NCBI GenBank assembly: GCA_045647785.1
Contig: JAZRMU010000049.1
Location: forward strand, 1 to 33,955
Direction: 5' to 3'
Length of the DNA: 33,955 nt
From: SIG565 sp045647785
GTDB taxonomy: Bacteria; Bacillota; Clostridia; Oscillospirales; Acutalibacteraceae
Each line of letters starts with the position of its first letter. Position 1 is the first letter of the stretch. The notes under the pieces were generated by a model that was not told the DNA's origin, made no database searches, and saw nothing but the letters and a program-made list of their open reading frames with translations. Shown here piece by piece: positions 32,976 through 33,955 of this stretch. The translations under genes were made by a program, and so were the position numbers.

Positions 32976-33955
32976 TCACCAATAATATTGCTTTTCTAAT
33001 TTTTTACGCTCTTGATTTTCTTTGTGTTTACGTTCTCCAAAGAATTCATCCTTGGCAGCAACAGTAGGATCATACCAATCTGCTTTAGCCTTTGCCCACA
33101 TAATCCATTCCGCAATTTCGCTATCATTATCCGACTTAGATTCAACCTCATTAATCAATGCTCGTATTTTACATGCCATAGCAAAATCTTCAGCCTGATT
33201 TTCCAATGCGAGAGTTAATTCTACCTCTTCATTATATCTTTGACGAAATTCTTCTCTCTTCCGTTGTTCTTCCCGACGTTTGCGTTCTGCCTCCTCACGT
33301 TCTTCACGAGCCAGCTTTGCATCATTAATAGCAATAAATATAGCAATCATCAGATCTCCAAGTTGCTCTTCAAGAGTTATAGACTTACCGTCTCTAAATC
33401 TTCTTTTCAAGCCTACACCAACGCTGATACGTCCGTTATGTATATGATCGTATTTGCGTATTTGTGGTTTGCTTGCCCAGCTATACCGTTTACGCTCATC
33501 TTCATACTTTAACAAGGAAATGCGTTCTTCTTTTGTTAGTTCATGTGGCATTTCCGTAGTTGCCTCAGAAAAACTGAGTTTAATATAATCGGTTTTATAA
33601 TGAAAACATAAATTATCATCCAAATCAACGCCAAGCGGTTTCATTGCCTTTATAAGCGAATCTATAATTCTAAAAACTCTTGGTAAGGAATTATCTGCAA
33701 CATCATATTTTAAATATGGTGCTGTATTTTTACTTTGTTTTTGTTGATATGGTGTTTGTTTCTTGAACTCCTTTTCCCAACTTTCAATTCGCTTTCTGTG
33801 TGCTATAATCTTGGAATGTAGTCTTTCCCTTTCATCAGTTATTTTGACATTTGAAACCGCAACAAAAAGATGTTCTTTTTCATCAGCAGATAAAAACGGA
33901 AGTATAGCGTCGTATTCTCCACTATAATTAATATTTTCAATATTATTGTTTTTTG
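32976..33955 (-). CDS. Accessory protein of unknown function with central coiled coil (5' end outside window)
   Basis: The frame is open from the stop at 32976 to the window edge, at least 325 residues, so an ATG at 33644 is not the start. Features: a charged N-terminal part (HSKIIAHRKRIESWEKEF), then LPRVFRIIDSLIKAMKPLGV, then a basic beta region ending RRFRDGKSITLEEQLGDLMI. A long Glu/Arg coiled coil follows (about 60 residues, AREEREEAERKRREEQRKRE) before a helical tail with CKIRALINEVE and a terminal QYYW. The block order R-x-IDALIKAL, RxWxDGK..LE..LG and E/R coiled coil recurs in a widespread group of uncharacterised proteins on accessory DNA. No catalytic motif is seen. Confidence 0.7.
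   Translation of the reverse strand, partial: KNNNIENINYSGEYDAILPFLSADEKEHLFVAVSNVKITDERERLHSKIIAHRKRIESWEKEFKKQTPYQQKQSKNTAPYLKYDVADNSLPRVFRIIDSLIKAMKPLGVDLDDNLCFHYKTDYIKLSFSEATTEMPHELTKEERISLLKYEDERKRYSWASKPQIRKYDHIHNGRISVGVGLKRRFRDGKSITLEEQLGDLMIAIFIAINDAKLAREEREEAERKRREEQRKREEFRQRYNEEVELTLALENQAEDFAMACKIRALINEVESKSDNDSEIAEWIMWAKAKADWYDPTVAAKDEFFGERKHKENQERKKLEKQYYW

Noticed and set aside
33644..33644. ATG at 33644 as the start of the right-edge gene
   Set aside because: The frame stays open for another 311 bp to the window edge, with protein-like sequence that matches the same family, so the true start is outside.

Overview
The window looks like a chromosomal segment from a low-GC, spore-forming Clostridia member. 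Gene families suggest something near the Oscillospirales, but this placement is inference. The grounds are AT-rich sequence with strong GGAGG ribosome binding sites, a Bacillus/Clostridia-type order of translation and cell-wall-signalling genes, a 28-codon spoVM gene, a spoVAD remnant, RemA, PrkC/PrpC, and a Trp-specific T-box leader.

Layout: (1) 1-2276: start of a PLP-dependent aminotransferase (-), a phospho-sugar mutase (+) and HPr (-). (2) 2445-5980: the minus-strand SRP/ribosome operon ylxM-ffh-rpsP-khpA-rimM-trmD, with a clear promoter at 6022-6050; rplS is not next to trmD. (3) 6133-9089: plus-strand peptide-binding lipoprotein, tRNA-Pro(GGG) and a ClC chloride transporter. (4) 9176-9432: two tiny minus-strand genes, a 51-residue membrane protein and spoVM. 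(5) 9614-21320: one long minus-strand run, yicC-remA-gmk-rpoZ-priA-def-fmt-rsmB-rlmN-prpC-prkC-rsgA, with overlaps or gaps mostly under 50 bp and a promoter at 21355-21384. Compared with Bacillus, coaBC, rpe and thiN are missing from it. (6) 21481-23447: tRNA-Thr(GGT), a nested palindromic repeat, then rsmD-coaD-coiled-coil gene (+). (7) 23449-27109: uvrC (-), a small zinc-site-like lipoprotein (+) and a membrane-anchored G5/M23 peptidase (-). (8) 27196-30526: a four-gene sodium-pumping decarboxylase operon (-). (9) 30668-32298: a lone trpB under a tRNA-Trp-reading T-box. (10) 32308-33955: a 5'-truncated spoVAD remnant next to an accessory gene of unknown function that runs off the window.

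How the parts work together: sections 2 and 5 are housekeeping. They cover membrane targeting, ribosome and tRNA/rRNA modification, formyl-Met handling (def/fmt), replication restart (priA), GMP kinase and the PASTA kinase/phosphatase pair that senses peptidoglycan state. The spoVM cluster and the spoVAD remnant point to sporulation. The oad operon couples oxaloacetate decarboxylation to sodium export. I see no complete, obviously new multi-gene system. The least explained items are the 51-residue protein paired with spoVM, the 12-codon ORF between the T-box terminator and trpB, the TGAAAT palindrome array, and the accessory gene at the right edge.
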